Source: Linanthus parryae
Lineage: Eukaryota; Streptophyta; Magnoliopsida; Ericales; Polemoniaceae
Assembly: GCA_023055425.1 (NCBI GenBank)
Contig: JALGPY010000004.1
Span: 115,237,504 to 115,301,503 of the forward strand
Direction of reading: 5' to 3'
Length of the DNA: 64,000 bases
Each line of letters begins with the position of its first letter. The first letter of the stretch is position 1. Positions 47,976 to 59,920 of the stretch are shown in pieces. The position numbers were made by a program, and so were the translations under genes. The notes beneath the pieces are model-generated. The model saw nothing but the letters and a program-made list of their open reading frames with translations, was not told the origin of the DNA and did not search any database.

Positions 47976-50900
47976 ATGGCCAAGACAAAAGGTTCCAAAT
48001 CTATGAAAGAACCCAGAGAAATTTCTGATATTCCCAAAACCTTGTGGAAGAAAGCCCCATATCTAGGTGGGAAAGACTTTTATCATGCTAGGGTTAAAGT
48101 AAAGAATCTACCAGCTCCCGCCACTGGAGATCTGCTGCTGTTGAGCCCCCTTACCACTCCAGCCATGCTGGAGTTAATTGATTCCAATGACGTGGTAAGA
48201 TTAGGTGTTGAAAATGGGTTCTTCCCCCACAATGATATTTCGACCCAGACCTTCGTACAAAAGATGGATTTAATTGATGAGTGGATTAACCATGTGCTAA
48301 CTCACCATGCTATCACACTAGACTAGGTCGGAATCTATTTTGCTATTAGGGCTACGAAGGGTGCTGCCGTGAAGCTGGATCATCCCATGCTTTTAAACCT
48401 TCTTTCTCGCTACTCACATGCGACCCACACTTTTCACTTTGCTGAATTTGAGGCCGCCCCCACTTTGGAAGATGTTCAAGTTCTGTATGAACTTTCACCT
48501 ATGGGCGAAGTGGATCCTTTGAGTGCTTTGAGACCTGGTCCAGAACTCACTCTCTATGCGCAGATGGAGGAGTGTTTGACCGAGGTGAAGAAAATTTCTA
48601 CCCATTGGACATCTGCAGAAGTACTTCTCGAATGGCAACTGGTTGAGACCTCCGCGAAGAACACTTGGGGAAAATGGATGCAATACTTCTTTCGCGACTA
48701 TGCGAATAGTAAAATCACCAAATAAATACTGGAGAATGATCCAGAAGCGAAGAATTATATAGAGGGAAAGGGGTATCATCTTACCTTGTGTGGCTTTCTC
48801 TGTGCCTGGCTGTCACGGTGTTTGATCGACGGTCATCCTCATGATGGGGTCTTTTATCATGTTCTGCCCCTCGCTGTTAAGTTGACCATGGGCCAGAAAG
48901 TCGCGCTAGGGCCTATAGTGCTAGGCACTTTGTATCATCGGTTAGACCAGCTGGTGGTCGCAATTGAAGAGTCGCGTGGGCGTCTTGATGTGTTGACCTT
49001 TGTCAATATTTCATTTCTTACCATGTGGGTCTTTGAAAGATGGCCTTCTTATGCTCCTGTTCCTTCTAGGCCCGGCATGTGGAATGTTCCAGGTGCGCAG
49101 AATGCACTTCCCACTGGGAGGGCTGCCCGTTGGTATAGGACCAATCTTCCCAAGTGTTCATGGAGTCTGGTGTGCGACGATTGAAGGAAATTCACAACCA
49201 GGCCTTACACTACTCGCATTGATAATGTGCGATTCTTCCCGAAGCTGTACCCCAGTAGAGATGGCTCTTATTCAGAAGACACCCTTCTCAAGGGACATGA
49301 TCACTACCGCGAATTCTTCTGCTGGTGTTTGAGAGGTTCACTACCTGCCCTCGCTGAAAATGTTTATGAGGTAACTCCCAGATACAAGCAGATCACAGTC
49401 GACGTTGACCCAACTCGCGTTTCACCTCAGTTTGGCTTTGATGCAGTGGCTCCTTCCATTTGGCTTAAGTCAATCAAAAGAAATTGCTACAAGCGACTGC
49501 TGATAAAAAAGTGTAAATCGATCCTTCTTAACAATTTGCCTTTCATTCAACCTTCGGGGAGTCGCGTAGGTCGTCTTACCAAGAATTGGATTGCTTACTG
49601 GACTGCTCAACAGGCCAGGTTTGATCTATCTTCAACTCCTCGTCCCAGCAAAGCTCTTGCAATTAAAATGAATGCTTTTCCATTCCGTCAGAATTGCAGT
49701 TTGGACGATCCTAAGTATGGTTTTTACTCCTTGCTTGATACTGACAACCACTTGTGCCCAGCCACTATTCTTGAGGAGAAAATGACTGCTGTTAGGGGTG
49801 GAGTTGCACGCGTAATCCAGTACAGAGAAGATTTTTCCAAGGTAAACAACTCTCCCTTATGCCTGAAGGACTTCTTTCTTTAACACGTTGAAACTTACAC
49901 CCAATTTTTCTTTTCCAGTGCTACTTGAGGAGGTTCGCATCCGGAGAGCGCTCCGCATCCCTGGTCAATTCCATTGTTACAGCAAAAAGGCAAAAGAAGA
50001 AGATTCCTGTGGAAATATAACTGGCTCCCCAGTTGGAGGCTCGGATACGCGAGGAGATGGACGTTTTCCTCGTTCTCTGATAGACAACGACGCTGAGGTG
50101 GATGCAGACGCTGCCCCGAAGGCCAAGAAGCAAAAACAGCGGGGAATTGTGATTTCTTCGCCTCCTAGGGATATTCCTTCCTCCTCTCCTGCGAAGTCTC
50201 CTGCTTCCAAGGGCAAGGGCAAAGGTCGCATGCCGAGCAAGACACAGAAAGATCTCGCGGTTGAGACATTCATCCCTTTTGTCCAGGAAGAAGAGGAAGA
50301 GGAGGACGAAGAAAGAGAATAAAGAGAGGAAGAAAATGAGGAGGAAAGAGAGGAAGACGAAAGAGAAGAAGAACAAGAAGAACAAGAAATCAGAGGAGAA
50401 ATTTCAGAAGGTACCTTAAACGAACTTATCTTCTTTGAACTTGGCTTTTGCAATAGTTGTTAAGTAATTTCCTTTCGCAGATGATGACACGGAGACCATC
50501 AGTGGCCTTATGGCCAAAGAGAAGAAAAGAACCAAAGGTCCTCGCTCCGACGCCTCCGGCGAGGCTATAGACGAAGCTATTATCGCCGAGTCTAAAAGAA
50601 TGGCTGCTGAGGCAGAAGAGAGAAGGAGAAAGCGCGAGGAAGATGACATCGAGCTTATGAAGAGGGGAAGTCTGGAAGAACGGCATGCTGGAAGTACAAG
50701 TGCGGCCGCCTTGGAACACGCTCAGGAGGACTTTGAAGAGATCTCAGGCGGCAAGGAAGGTGAGATTTTTAACCTTGCTGTGACTTATCAAGAAGTGATT
50801 ATTGGTGCGTTAAAGCACGCCTTATCAAAAGATGATATTCGTCGATGGTTAGTAAAAAAATGTGGCGAACCTTCAGGTAACCATTCGAACAATGTATCTA

Positions 50901-52438
50901 AACCAATCTTGGTAACCCATTCCCTATTGTAACGAGCTTCTTCCCACCACCATGTCACGCTCACCTTAAAGATGTGATAAGTGAAGATACCTATGTAGGA
51001 TATGGTGTCGCATCCATAACTTATGATGTTGGAGCTGCAATCCCACCTAAGCGTGGAAGTGCTTGCTTTTAATTTATCATAATAAAACAAGATATCATTT
51101 TAACGCGAGTTACCTCAACATGTTTTCTTCAACCCCAAATGATCCTGCTAACATTGACCCTACTCCTCCTGCAGGTGATACTGCCATCGCACAGGACTCT
51201 ACTGACAATGTGCCAGCTGTGGGAGAGGTAATCATCGAGGCAGGTGTTGGCGACTCTGATGAGAACATGCTGGAGCGGAAAAATCAGCTTCCTACACCTT
51301 GTGTTCCAGAGCGAAGCTCACATGCAGCTACTGAGTATGTAGGAGAACCTCTGGAGGACATTATTGAGGTATCTGATGATGTGGAAGCCGACACTGGGAT
51401 GAGAGAACAAGGTGCTAAAGTTGAAGAGATGGAAGCGGAAGATGCCAGAGCTGAAGTTCATGAAAATGAACAGGTCATGGAAGACATAGCATCGCATGAA
51501 AGTGTTGATGTTCCAATGGATGCTCCTGAGCAACAAGAACCTCTCGCGGCTGAAGAAGTTCCTAGGCAAGCAGGAACCACGACTGTTGCTGAAGTTATTC
51601 CACATTCTTCTTCAAGTGTTGTCATTCCTGTGAATGCCCCTGAGCCCCAACAAAGTCCTGCTATCCCTTCCGTTGAGGTGGAACCTTTCCAAGTCCCCTC
51701 CGCATGGAGTTTTTGGGGTTTGCAAGTTGGAACTGCCATCACTCTTGTCGCAACTTATGTTACTCCTGCCAACTATTACGAGCGCGAAGTCGAAGCTGAC
51801 AGGCGAGCAATGCAGCGAGGACATGTTTCAGCTTTTCCCGTGATGCGCATTCCTTCTTTCCGTGAGATCCTTGAAGGAACATGTATGTTATGGTGTTACC
51901 ATATGCCGCATTCTATAATTTTGTTTAAGCAATTTGCACTCCTAAACTCATCATCTTTTCTAGGAATGAGGCAACCTGATGTGGATTGGCTCATAAGGAT
52001 GCGCCTTTCATACCCATGGTCATTTGCGAGAAATCTGGAGCTGGAGCCTTTTGACAGAAGACTTTTCTTGACTGAAGCCATCTGGATTCTAGAGAAACTG
52101 TCTGCAGCTACCCCCACAACCATTTCTCGTGATAATGCGCGGTCGCTTTACAACGCATGCAAAAGTTTTCAGGCTAAGGCTCAAGGCAGACTGGACTTTG
52201 GATTTTTCCTCAACAGAGTTACCCAAATCCTCACATCTGTAATGCTGAAATATGGCTACCACAACCTCGCATTTGAGAAGAGGAAATTGGAGGAACAAAG
52301 GAAGAAAGCTGAAGAAGCCGCCACTCTCTCCATGCGATGAAGGCCAAGTATGAAAAGCTAAAACAAGAAGTGAACCAAGCAAAAGAAACATCGCTCTTGT
52401 TTTCACCAGAAGATCCTCTAATCAAGGAATTGTTTTGA
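47976..52438 (+). pseudogene. Antisense plant-mobile-domain (PMD) gene inside the gypsy element, decayed
   Basis: The frame opens at ATG 47976 and stays in one phase to a donor-like CCAAG|GTAAAC at 49841, interrupted by in-frame TAG (48324), TAA (48723) and TGA (49182). The translation follows the plant mobile / aminotransferase-like domain (THTFHFAEFEAAPTLEDVQV; FLCAWLSRCLIDGHPHDGVF; LPLAVKLTMGQKVALGPIVL with GTLYHRLDQL). Further probable exons are 49919-~50409 (acid- and Lys-rich), ~50481-50759, 51174-~51890 and ~51964-52438, with GT-AG introns of 70-420 nt. The last part ends in a charged, probably coiled-coil segment and a frameshift near 52335. PMD proteins occur as host genes (MAIL/MAIN group) and as passengers in plant transposons. 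Downstream exon borders are approximate. Confidence 0.75.
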
Positions 52439-53427
52439 ATGAAGAGTTGCGCATATTGTAATGCTAGTGTTTCTCCCCCTTCTTCTTAATCATTTGAAAT
52501 TTCATGTCTCCTTTTGCTCCCTTGAGGTTTTTGCACTCGTACTTTAATGTATATCTATTATGACATCATAAATTGACGTAATTGCCTTGAATGTCGCGCT
52601 ATTAATTTATTAGATACGCACGATTTCCTTGTAAGCCCCATCCTTATCATGACCTTCCGTCATTAATTAGGGCGTGCTGCTGTATCGTCGTAGCCTTTAG
52701 TAGGGTAATTGATTTTTACCCGTTTTTGGTAATTGATTCTTACCCGTTTTCGAGGCATTGCTGACTCAGCCAGGGAGCTGAAGAATCCCTTCTATAGTCT
52801 ATAAACCTTGTTTCCTGCTATTTGGTTCTTCATCCGAAAATGTGGCTTATCATGAGTCCTTACGACTGCCGACATCGGTCCTTGACCTCTGTTGGTTCAT
52901 GTCAATTTCAGGCTTTGAATCCTGAGTTTGTGCCTTGTTCTTTAGAAATAGCTCCCAAGAAATTCTTCGGAAAGTCGTTCGATCCTCCTGATCTTTTTGA
53001 AGAACAATTGCGTAAGACTTTCTGCTCCTGCAAAGATTCTTCTTTGTCTATTATGTTTGCAGGTCGTATCTCCGGTAACTTTCCGGTGAAGCACAGTCCT
53101 GTACTGGTTTCACTACTAAATCGTAATGAATGGTGTGCATCTCCGCCGGCTCTCCAGGAGGAGAACTATCTGCCACCATTGTTTTGAACGAGGTGTGACG
53201 AGTGATTGTGCTCGTCTTTTTGCACAATCAGCTTCCTGCCCCATGAGCTGCTCTCCCATTTGTTCTTCACATCTGGAGCCGTCAGGGCATGATGTTCCTC
53301 TGGCATCTCACCGTGGCGGGAGATCAAAAGAGCTCTGTTTTGATCTAGGACGTCGGCGGTAGTGTCCCGTCCTGTAGTTTTAGAACTCGTAGGTTCAAGC
53401 TTTAGATTAGGAGTGTAAGACTTTGCT
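52439..53427. other. Gypsy internal region without recognised gene
   Basis: A plus-strand frame at 52822-53187 exists but matches no family that I recognise. The sequence lies just past the 3' end of the antisense gene. Confidence 0.4.
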
Positions 53428-53970
53428 TATAAGCTGCTATCTAGACAGATAAATTGTAAGTCATTTTGACTTTTAATAAAATATGCTTTGCCATTCACTG
53501 TTTTGTACAACAAATCATAATTTCGCGTGCATGCTTTCTATATGTCGAAGACAAGCTCTGTGTTTCCATCGTATTTACATCCAAATAATATTTGAATAAT
53601 TTGCCATCTAAAGCAGATAGGCTATGTATCGCACGGGGTGTGCTGCTATCTAGGCAGATAGGCTTTCAGATCACTTAAGATCATAATTCAATATTGCTGC
53701 TATCTTTGCAGATAGGCTTTGCTGCTACAATATGAGGTAGGCTTGTGCTATCTTAACAGATAGGCGTTGTTCGCGTTCGGCTGCTATCATGTGAGATAGG
53801 CTTTGTGCTATCTTAGCAGATAGGCTTTGCTGCTACCATATGAGGTAGGCTTGTGCTATCTTAGCAGATATGCTTTGCTGCTACCATATGAGGTAGGCTT
53901 GTGCTATCTTAGCAGATAGGCTTTGTTTGCGTTCAGCTATTATCATGTGAGATAGGCTTTGTGCTGGTTG
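53428..53970. repeat. Minisatellite of ~48-55-bp units with hairpin potential
   Basis: GCTATCTTAGCAGATAGGCTT and variants repeat about nine times, alternating with CTGCTACCATATGAGGTAGG. CTATCT and AGATAG pair within each unit, giving serial small hairpins. The block lies between the convergent 3' ends of gag (minus) and the PMD gene (plus). Confidence 0.85.
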
Positions 53971-54473
53971 AGGTAAGCAGATAAAACAAGAGCAATTGAT
54001 AAACAACCGTACTTATTAGGCAATAATTGAAAGCGCACCTTACATGTATCCTTAGATACGATAACATTTTTTCCCGTTGGAGTAGAAACTTCCCACTTGC
54101 CTGCAGTCTTTACCCTGCTTGATAAACCTTTTCAAAATATAATGTTTTTTGACTATCCTGGAAGCCTCTGTCCGGGGCTCCTGTGTCTACAACCTCCTCC
54201 CAGTCGATAATTGAGATCATAGAAATCTCTTTTCCCTTGGGCTCCTGCATCGCATGGGATGGTAGGGGGTTGCTACGTACATCCTTGGCCGGCTCGTCTA
54301 TGAACAGCTGGCCCTCTATTATTTTCCTATCTACCATCCATCTAAGCTTCCTGCACTCCTGTGTTGGGTGCGACACTTGACCATCGCACTCGCACCACCT
54401 GGGGTTTCTGAACTGCTCTCTTGTAGGTTTGCGCTCAAAAGGTGCCAAAATCCCGTCTTTCCGCCATCTTTTG

Positions 54474-55863
54474 TGTAGGGTTTTTGATTCATGGATGCGC
54501 AAAGGAAACAATAATTAACCATGCAAAACCATCCAAGGATCACAAGTCAAGAGACATAACGATGGTAAAGGAAGAAATCAATAACACACCTTAGGGTTCT
54601 CCTTTGATGACTTCAAACGCACGTTCTCTATAGTTGATCCACGCCTAGAGTTGATTTCTAGATCTTCCAATCCTTGGTGCTAGCCCAGAAAGAGGAAGAG
54701 GAAGAAGAATCATGCAAAATGAGACCGAAACAAGGAGGTTCGGCCTCCTTGTGGCCGACGGGGACGGGCGGCGAGCAAGGGGGCGGCGACTCCTTTCTTG
54801 CTTGCTTGCTCTCTCCTTTTGTTCTCTCCCACTCAAGTTATGATCAATAAGGTCATAAGTGTGGGAAGGAAGGAAGGAAGGAGTGTCCTTTATATAGTCC
54901 AACAAATCCTTGCCAACTACCTAAAGGACTTATTCTAGTCCTACTAGAATTCAATTTAGTCCCTTCCTTGCAAATTAGTCCCTACTAAGTTTGCAAAGTA
55001 TTGCAAAGTGATCCTTCTAATTAATTAATCCAACTAATTAATTCCCAAATCTAGTTCAACTCTATATAGCGCGTAGCAACTATTTGCTAATATGGAGCGG
55101 TTTCTAGCAAAATATCCATTCTAGCCAACTAATAGAATAGTCATCTTGACAACCTTGTACAAGTAATTGTCTCATCCCTTTGTTTCTATATCCGGATTGG
55201 ACACGAGACATACAAGTCACACTGGTATATCCAATCCACAGTTTCTCGATCCATGGGAATAGCCTTATTCGTGCAAATAACATCAATATCCCATATTGAT
55301 TTATTTGAGTCTGGCCAGACATTCTATAAGCACTATCCCTCGAGTGGACTAGGATATTTGCTCCCGTTATGTGGGAGGGAAAAATTCTATCTATGTCCAC
55401 TACGATCCCTAAGCTTGCTTCTTATTGTATCCGGTACATGCCTTTATAACTACCCAGTTACGGTGTAGCGTTTAACGCTACCAAAATCACAATAATCCAC
55501 AACTAGAATATCTAGCGACTTCAAGTCTAAGGATGACAATACCATTGCACCGAGAGAAGCACTTGTGACTTAACATAACGTGTATGTAGCCTTCTCGGAG
55601 ATGGGTCAATCTAGTGCGTCATTACCCTTAATGCACACCTATGTGTTGGATCATGATATCTCCATATCAATCCAACCCCATACTAGTCTATAGATGATTG
55701 TCCCATTAATCATTATACTGGACTAGAGATATTTAAGATAAACAACTCAATTGTAAATATAAGGACTTCATTATATTAAATATCCAATAAATAATAAATG
55801 AATTTTCTAGCCACAAATAAATTCATACTAAACTAGATTGCCTCTAGGGCATCTATTCCAACA
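54474..55863 (-). mobile_element. Solo LTR of a Ty1/copia (Angela/BARE-like) element inside gag
   Basis: On the minus strand it starts TGTTGGAATAGATGCCCTAG followed by AGGCAATC, very close to the well-known Angela/BARE LTR start, and ends CCCTACA. It is 1390 bp, flanked by a 5-bp duplication TTTTG (54469-54473 and 55864-55868). No internal sequence or second LTR is present, so it arose by LTR-LTR recombination. A poly-purine/GGAA block and a TATA box are inside. Confidence 0.88.
54889..54896 (-). promoter_or_regulatory. TATA box of the copia solo LTR
   Basis: TATATAAA on the minus strand, ~420 bp from the LTR 3' end, in the usual position of an LTR promoter. Motif match only. Confidence 0.55.
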
Positions 55864-57259
55864 TTTTGCAGAGATCAATTGCATCTTCGACCGAGCAGGG
55901 CAATGGCGGCGCCTCCTGTGGTTCAGGTCGCTGTTGCTTGCTCGATGGAGACACTGCATGGACATTGGTATCTTGTGGCCCTTTAAAACCGAACCTTCCG
56001 GTCTTGGAGCTAAGATTCGTTGGCGTATGCTCGCTAGCGCGTCTTTTCCGCATCCTTTCTACCAACGGCTCAATGTTCTAGGTGCAGTCGATTAACTTTG
56101 AAAAAGTAGGCATATTTAAATTAATCAACATACCTTTATACTCGTCGCACATGCCTTGCAGGCATATCTCGACCAGACGGCTTTCCAAGACCTCGTCACT
56201 GCATTCCAATGACCTGACTCTGAACTTCTTAATGAAGGCCACACCCTCGTCGTCAGACTTCTGGTACATGCAGGAGAAGTGAATGGTGGTGACCCGTTCG
56301 TCCATCTGGAAGAACTTCGTGTAGAATTTCTTCACCATGTCATCCCACGTTTTTACAGATCCCGCTTCAAGGGCTCTGTACCACTTATATGCGACGGTTC
56401 CCAAAGATTTAGGGAACTCGCGCATGAGTAGCCGAGTATCAACTGCATACGGGCCCATCATATCCGTGGACCTCATCACGTGCTCGTGGGCGTTCCCACT
56501 CATTTCATTGAATTTCTCCCACTTGGGCGCTTTGTACCCTGCAGGATTTGGCATAAAATAGACATCCCGCAGAATGGGAGGCGCGATATCTATCTTTGGA
56601 CTGAAAGTGTCCACGACACCCTGATTGGCCATGATGTTGTCAATCCTTTGCTCGAGAGCCGCCATGCTAGCAGGTGTTCCTCCGTAAGAAGGAGTTGTTG
56701 GCCCGAAACCCGAAATGTAGGGCATACTGGGGTTGTAAGGAGGTGGAGGTGGGGGCCCGTGGCTTCCTAGGGCTCCGCTCGCGTATAGAGATGTCGTAGG
56801 ATATGCGGCAGGATTCCCCGACGTCATGAGGGACGAGCCTGATGAGAATGGTGGGATCTGACTCGCCGGGCCGCCCGAAAGAGGAGTCTGGGCAGCAGAG
56901 ACATGCACTATTGAGGTGCCCATTGATTGGACACCACCCCGGGTGGGGACAGCGAAGTCGTCAGTGATTAAGCAAAAGCCCCTGGGACCGCGTTTTGGGC
57001 CATCTTTCCCAGGATAGCCATGATCTGAGCGATTTGCTCGTATTGAGCTTCCATGGCTCGATCTTGAGTCCGTATCGTGGTTTGAAGAGACTCTAAAGAG
57101 GGTTCTCCCTAGGTGACCACTGGAACCCGAGTATTGGGAGTGGTATTAAGTAGTCCGTCCTCTTGTGAGGTCTCCTCGTGGGATGGAGACCGATCTCCAT
57201 GGCGGATGACTTGGTCTGAAGACATGGTTGGGAGATTTTCGAGGTTTAAAGATGGATGT

Positions 57260-57277
57260 TTCACGTCGGGTTCACCA
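57260..57277 (-). other. Gypsy primer-binding site
   Basis: On the minus strand, three bases after the LTR: TGGTGAACCCGACGTGAA. TGG marks pairing with a tRNA CCA end; the tRNA is not identified here. Confidence 0.7.
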
Positions 57278-57280
57278 AAA

Positions 57281-57884
57281 TGTGTACAAAGGAATCCTCG
57301 AGAGATACCTAAGTGTACACCTCAAGTAGAGAAGAAGAACACGAAGAGTTGTAGGTGTGTGTAGGGAGAGAGTAAGCACTGATAACTGTGTGTGAGAGAG
57401 AGACAGTAGGCTATGTGTGTCTTGTCGTCTTATCGTTGTGTCGCAACGGGAGCATAACGATCCTATATATAGTGGGGAAGTGACCGTTGGGGGGGGGGGT
57501 TTAGTGCACCATAAATGGCGGCTTAATGGTAGAACCCCCAACGGCGCGTTCAACCGTGTATATAGGAACCGTTACGCATCTGTCCGAAAGTATCGGAGAC
57601 CGTTATGAGATCAGTCGCATTAATGGAACACGTAAGCCGAGGATCTCTCAGTCAGTTACCAGAGGTCGCGCGAGCTTGGTTGTCGCACGCGCGTGACAGA
57701 CCTTACTCTAGCCTCCAAACCACTAAGTCCCTACAAGTCCCGTGTTATGGTGCGCGGGGGCTCTGTCTCGTAGCCCCCACGGGGATCAGCACGGGTGGTG
57801 ATCCGATGTGGATGGAGCACAGGTGGGTGTGCTGGATGGCTGCCACGTGGCGGTGATCCTTCTGTCTGGAAAGCACCATCTACA
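57281..57884 (-). repeat. Gypsy 5' LTR
   Basis: 604 bp. On the minus strand it starts TGTAGATGG and ends TACACA, directly followed by the primer site. Confidence 0.93.
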
Positions 57885-58271
57885 GAGAGCAAGTCGGTGT
57901 GGCCTATTTATAGGTGGCTCGACAAGAAGTTCTAATTGAGGAAAGGAGATGAGTGGTGAGAGAGAATTAGTGAGAGATATCTTTGCGCGGATATGAGAGG
58001 TTAGGGTTTCATAGATGTAGTCTATGAGGATGAGAGTACCGCGTCGACGTGGTCCGCGGATTGAGTCGTCTCTCCCCTACGATGTATTCCCTCATTGATA
58101 TAGTGATATTCTCCTCCTCCCGTGGATGTAGGCGATTTTGCTGAACCACGTTAAATTCTTGTGTATCGTTTTTATTCTCCTATATGGCGTGTGTTGAGTG
58201 TGTGATCGTGTGGTGTGTTTTTTGCTTGCGTTGCAGCGGGAATTCGGGTCGACGAATAATTCCCCAACAAG

Positions 58272-58283
58272 TGGTATTAGAGC
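58272..58283 (+). other. Primer-binding site after LTR1 (one mismatch)
   Basis: TGGTATTAGAGC differs by one base (C to T) from the initiator-Met complement TGGTATCAGAGC found in the other two units. Confidence 0.85.
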
Positions 58284-59920
58284 CGGGTTCACGATCCGGG
58301 TGGAGCGCGCAGGTGAAAGGATAAAGAAGAAACGGTGGAAAGAATTGGAAAAAAAAAATCGAACAAAGAAAAAAAGAAAAAAAAATTGTTTTTCTTTTGT
58401 TCGTGGGTGAAGGGCTTGCTGCTGGAGGAAGTGAAACGTTGGGAATGATTGGGTGAATCATGGAGTTGATGTGTTCAAAAGTCAAAGGTAAGAATATAAT
58501 TTTTCTTTTTTGACTTCGGTGAAAATAAGGCCATGTGAAAATACATTCTCATTGCCAATGTTTGTTAAAGTGGTTTGCTGGAGGAAAAGGAGGCAGCATG
58601 TGAGTGCTACCAGTTGAAGTAATCCAGCACCGCAGGTCCACGATACTCCAGCGCGGCCAAGAAGCAAAACGAGTGGTCCATATTTGTTTGGGTGTTCCGA
58701 GCTGCCTGTAAGTTCGATTGGGCTCGAACAGGAAGTGAACCCTAGGTTTTTGGGCGTTCCCAACGCGATGGCGGGGTCAGATTCTGCAAATTGTCGCTGG
58801 ATTTTGCATAATTCTGACGTGGCAGTTTGCGGTGAGATCCAACGATCCAAAATTGTTCGAGGTGGTTACGGCGTGCATGTGGATCGGATTGGGATGAGTC
58901 AAGAGTCTAACCCTATGTTTTTGGACGTTTCAGATTCATTGGTACGGTTAGATTTTTTTTATTACGAGTAAATTGAGAAGATCGGCATCAATCGATATCG
59001 ATAGGTGAGATCGAAGACGACAGGATGCGATCAGGGTCAATCAAGTTCATGTCCAATCAGGTGTGGTCAATTAGAGTCGTTTTCCTAATTGAACATTCGA
59101 TTGGCAACCTATGCAGGCTTGGGAGTGTGTTGACAGGTGGAGCTACTATTCAACATAGGCAAGAAGCATAGGCTTTGTGTGATTGTGAGCACAAGACGCA
59201 ACAGTTGCGGATGAGTCTGGTTAGAGACATGGGCAACTATTGCAGGGAAATTAACAAGAAGCTCTAGGGCAGAGATCGAGGCGGTGAACGCAGTTGACAA
59301 GGCCATGGCATGATGTGGCGTCCTGATATCTCTGTGTGGGTTCGCGATGATAACTCTTGAGCAATTTGAGGCAAGAAGAGAGGTAAGTCGTGACAGGTTC
59401 GCAAAGTTGTGGCTTTGCAAGACGTCTCGGTGAAGGCGTGGGATCGAACAGGAGAAGCAACAACGCAAGGAGAAGCACTCAGGGCTGGCGTGGAGATACA
59501 CATGGTTGACGTGTGATGACGCTGAAGCATGGAAATAGTGCAGGCTATGCAACAGTTGCAGGTTGTTCGAGACAGTGCTCAAGTGACAAGAACGGTGATG
59601 AAGAAAACTACTGCAATAGTGAAGAGGAAGTGAGACTCATTTTCACTTGACCTGGTTGGTGGTGATCTCTCCGGTAATGAGCTTGCTGGTGGAGAGATGG
59701 AGCCATACTACTCCCCAAAGTAGCAGACTTTGGGACGTTCCCATATGAGGGTGCGAGGCGGCGCCCTAGGAGGGGGTGCAGAGCATCTATGCGGAGATGC
59801 TTTGGCGGTCCATGCAGGTGGAGCATGGCGGATGCAGCAGGATCGACATCAACAATGGAGAGCTCCGGGATGGCTACGTAATTTTCCGGGTGGTTGCAGA
59901 ATTCAAGCCAAGGTGGAGTT

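Larger units (their letters stand above)
54110..57225 (-). pseudogene. Gypsy gag, broken by stops, a frameshift and a solo LTR
   Basis: The likely start is the ATG at 57223-57225. The first ~90 codons hold in-frame TAG and TAA stops and then a frame change near 56930. The long frame 56923-56078 carries the Retrotrans_gag core (ILRDVYFMPNPAGYKAPKWE, LGTVAYKWYRALEAGSVKTW, FYTKFF, VAFIKKFRVRSLECSDEVLE). A TAG near 56078 interrupts it and the same frame continues to the solo LTR at 55863. Beyond the LTR (54473 down to 54110) the C-terminal part resumes with a knuckle-like C-x5-H-x4-C (CECDGQVSHPTQEC). The product would package element RNA. It is non-functional here. Confidence 0.85.
46616..57884 (-). 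mobile_element. Non-autonomous Ty3/gypsy element with gag and an antisense gene, no pol
   Basis: The LTRs are 46616-47215 and 57281-57884 (600 and 604 bp, roughly 95-97% alike by eye). Each starts TGTGTACAAAGG and ends CATCTACA on the plus strand. A 5-bp duplication GAGAG lies at 46611-46615 and 57885-57889. The unoccupied sequence survives in LTR2 and LTR3 of the host array. The sense direction is minus: the primer site and gag lie next to the right LTR. The middle and left hold a gene on the opposite strand. Total 11,269 bp, of which 1.4 kb is an inserted solo LTR. No protease, RT, RNase H or integrase motifs were found on either strand, so it needs a partner for mobility. An antisense extra ORF and gag layout recalls the Tat lineage (inference). 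Confidence 0.9.
46475..58269 (+). repeat. LTR1 of the tandem array, split by the gypsy insertion
   Basis: The pieces are 46475-46615 (141 bp) and 57890-58269 (380 bp). Together they total 521 bp, exactly the length of LTR2 and LTR3. The break falls at CTTGGAGAG, which is continuous with AAGTCGGTG in the other LTRs. Confidence 0.92.

Noticed and set aside
49921..50453. Long minus-strand Phe/Ser/Leu-rich frames
   Set aside because: They are complements of the Glu/Lys-rich region of the antisense PMD gene.
52822..53187. 121-codon plus-strand frame in the gypsy element
   Set aside because: No recognisable domain and no splice context; kept only as unassigned sequence.
53428..53970. CRISPR-like array
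   Set aside because: Units and spacers are both repetitive and near-identical, the DNA is plant retroelement, and there are no cas genes. It is a minisatellite.
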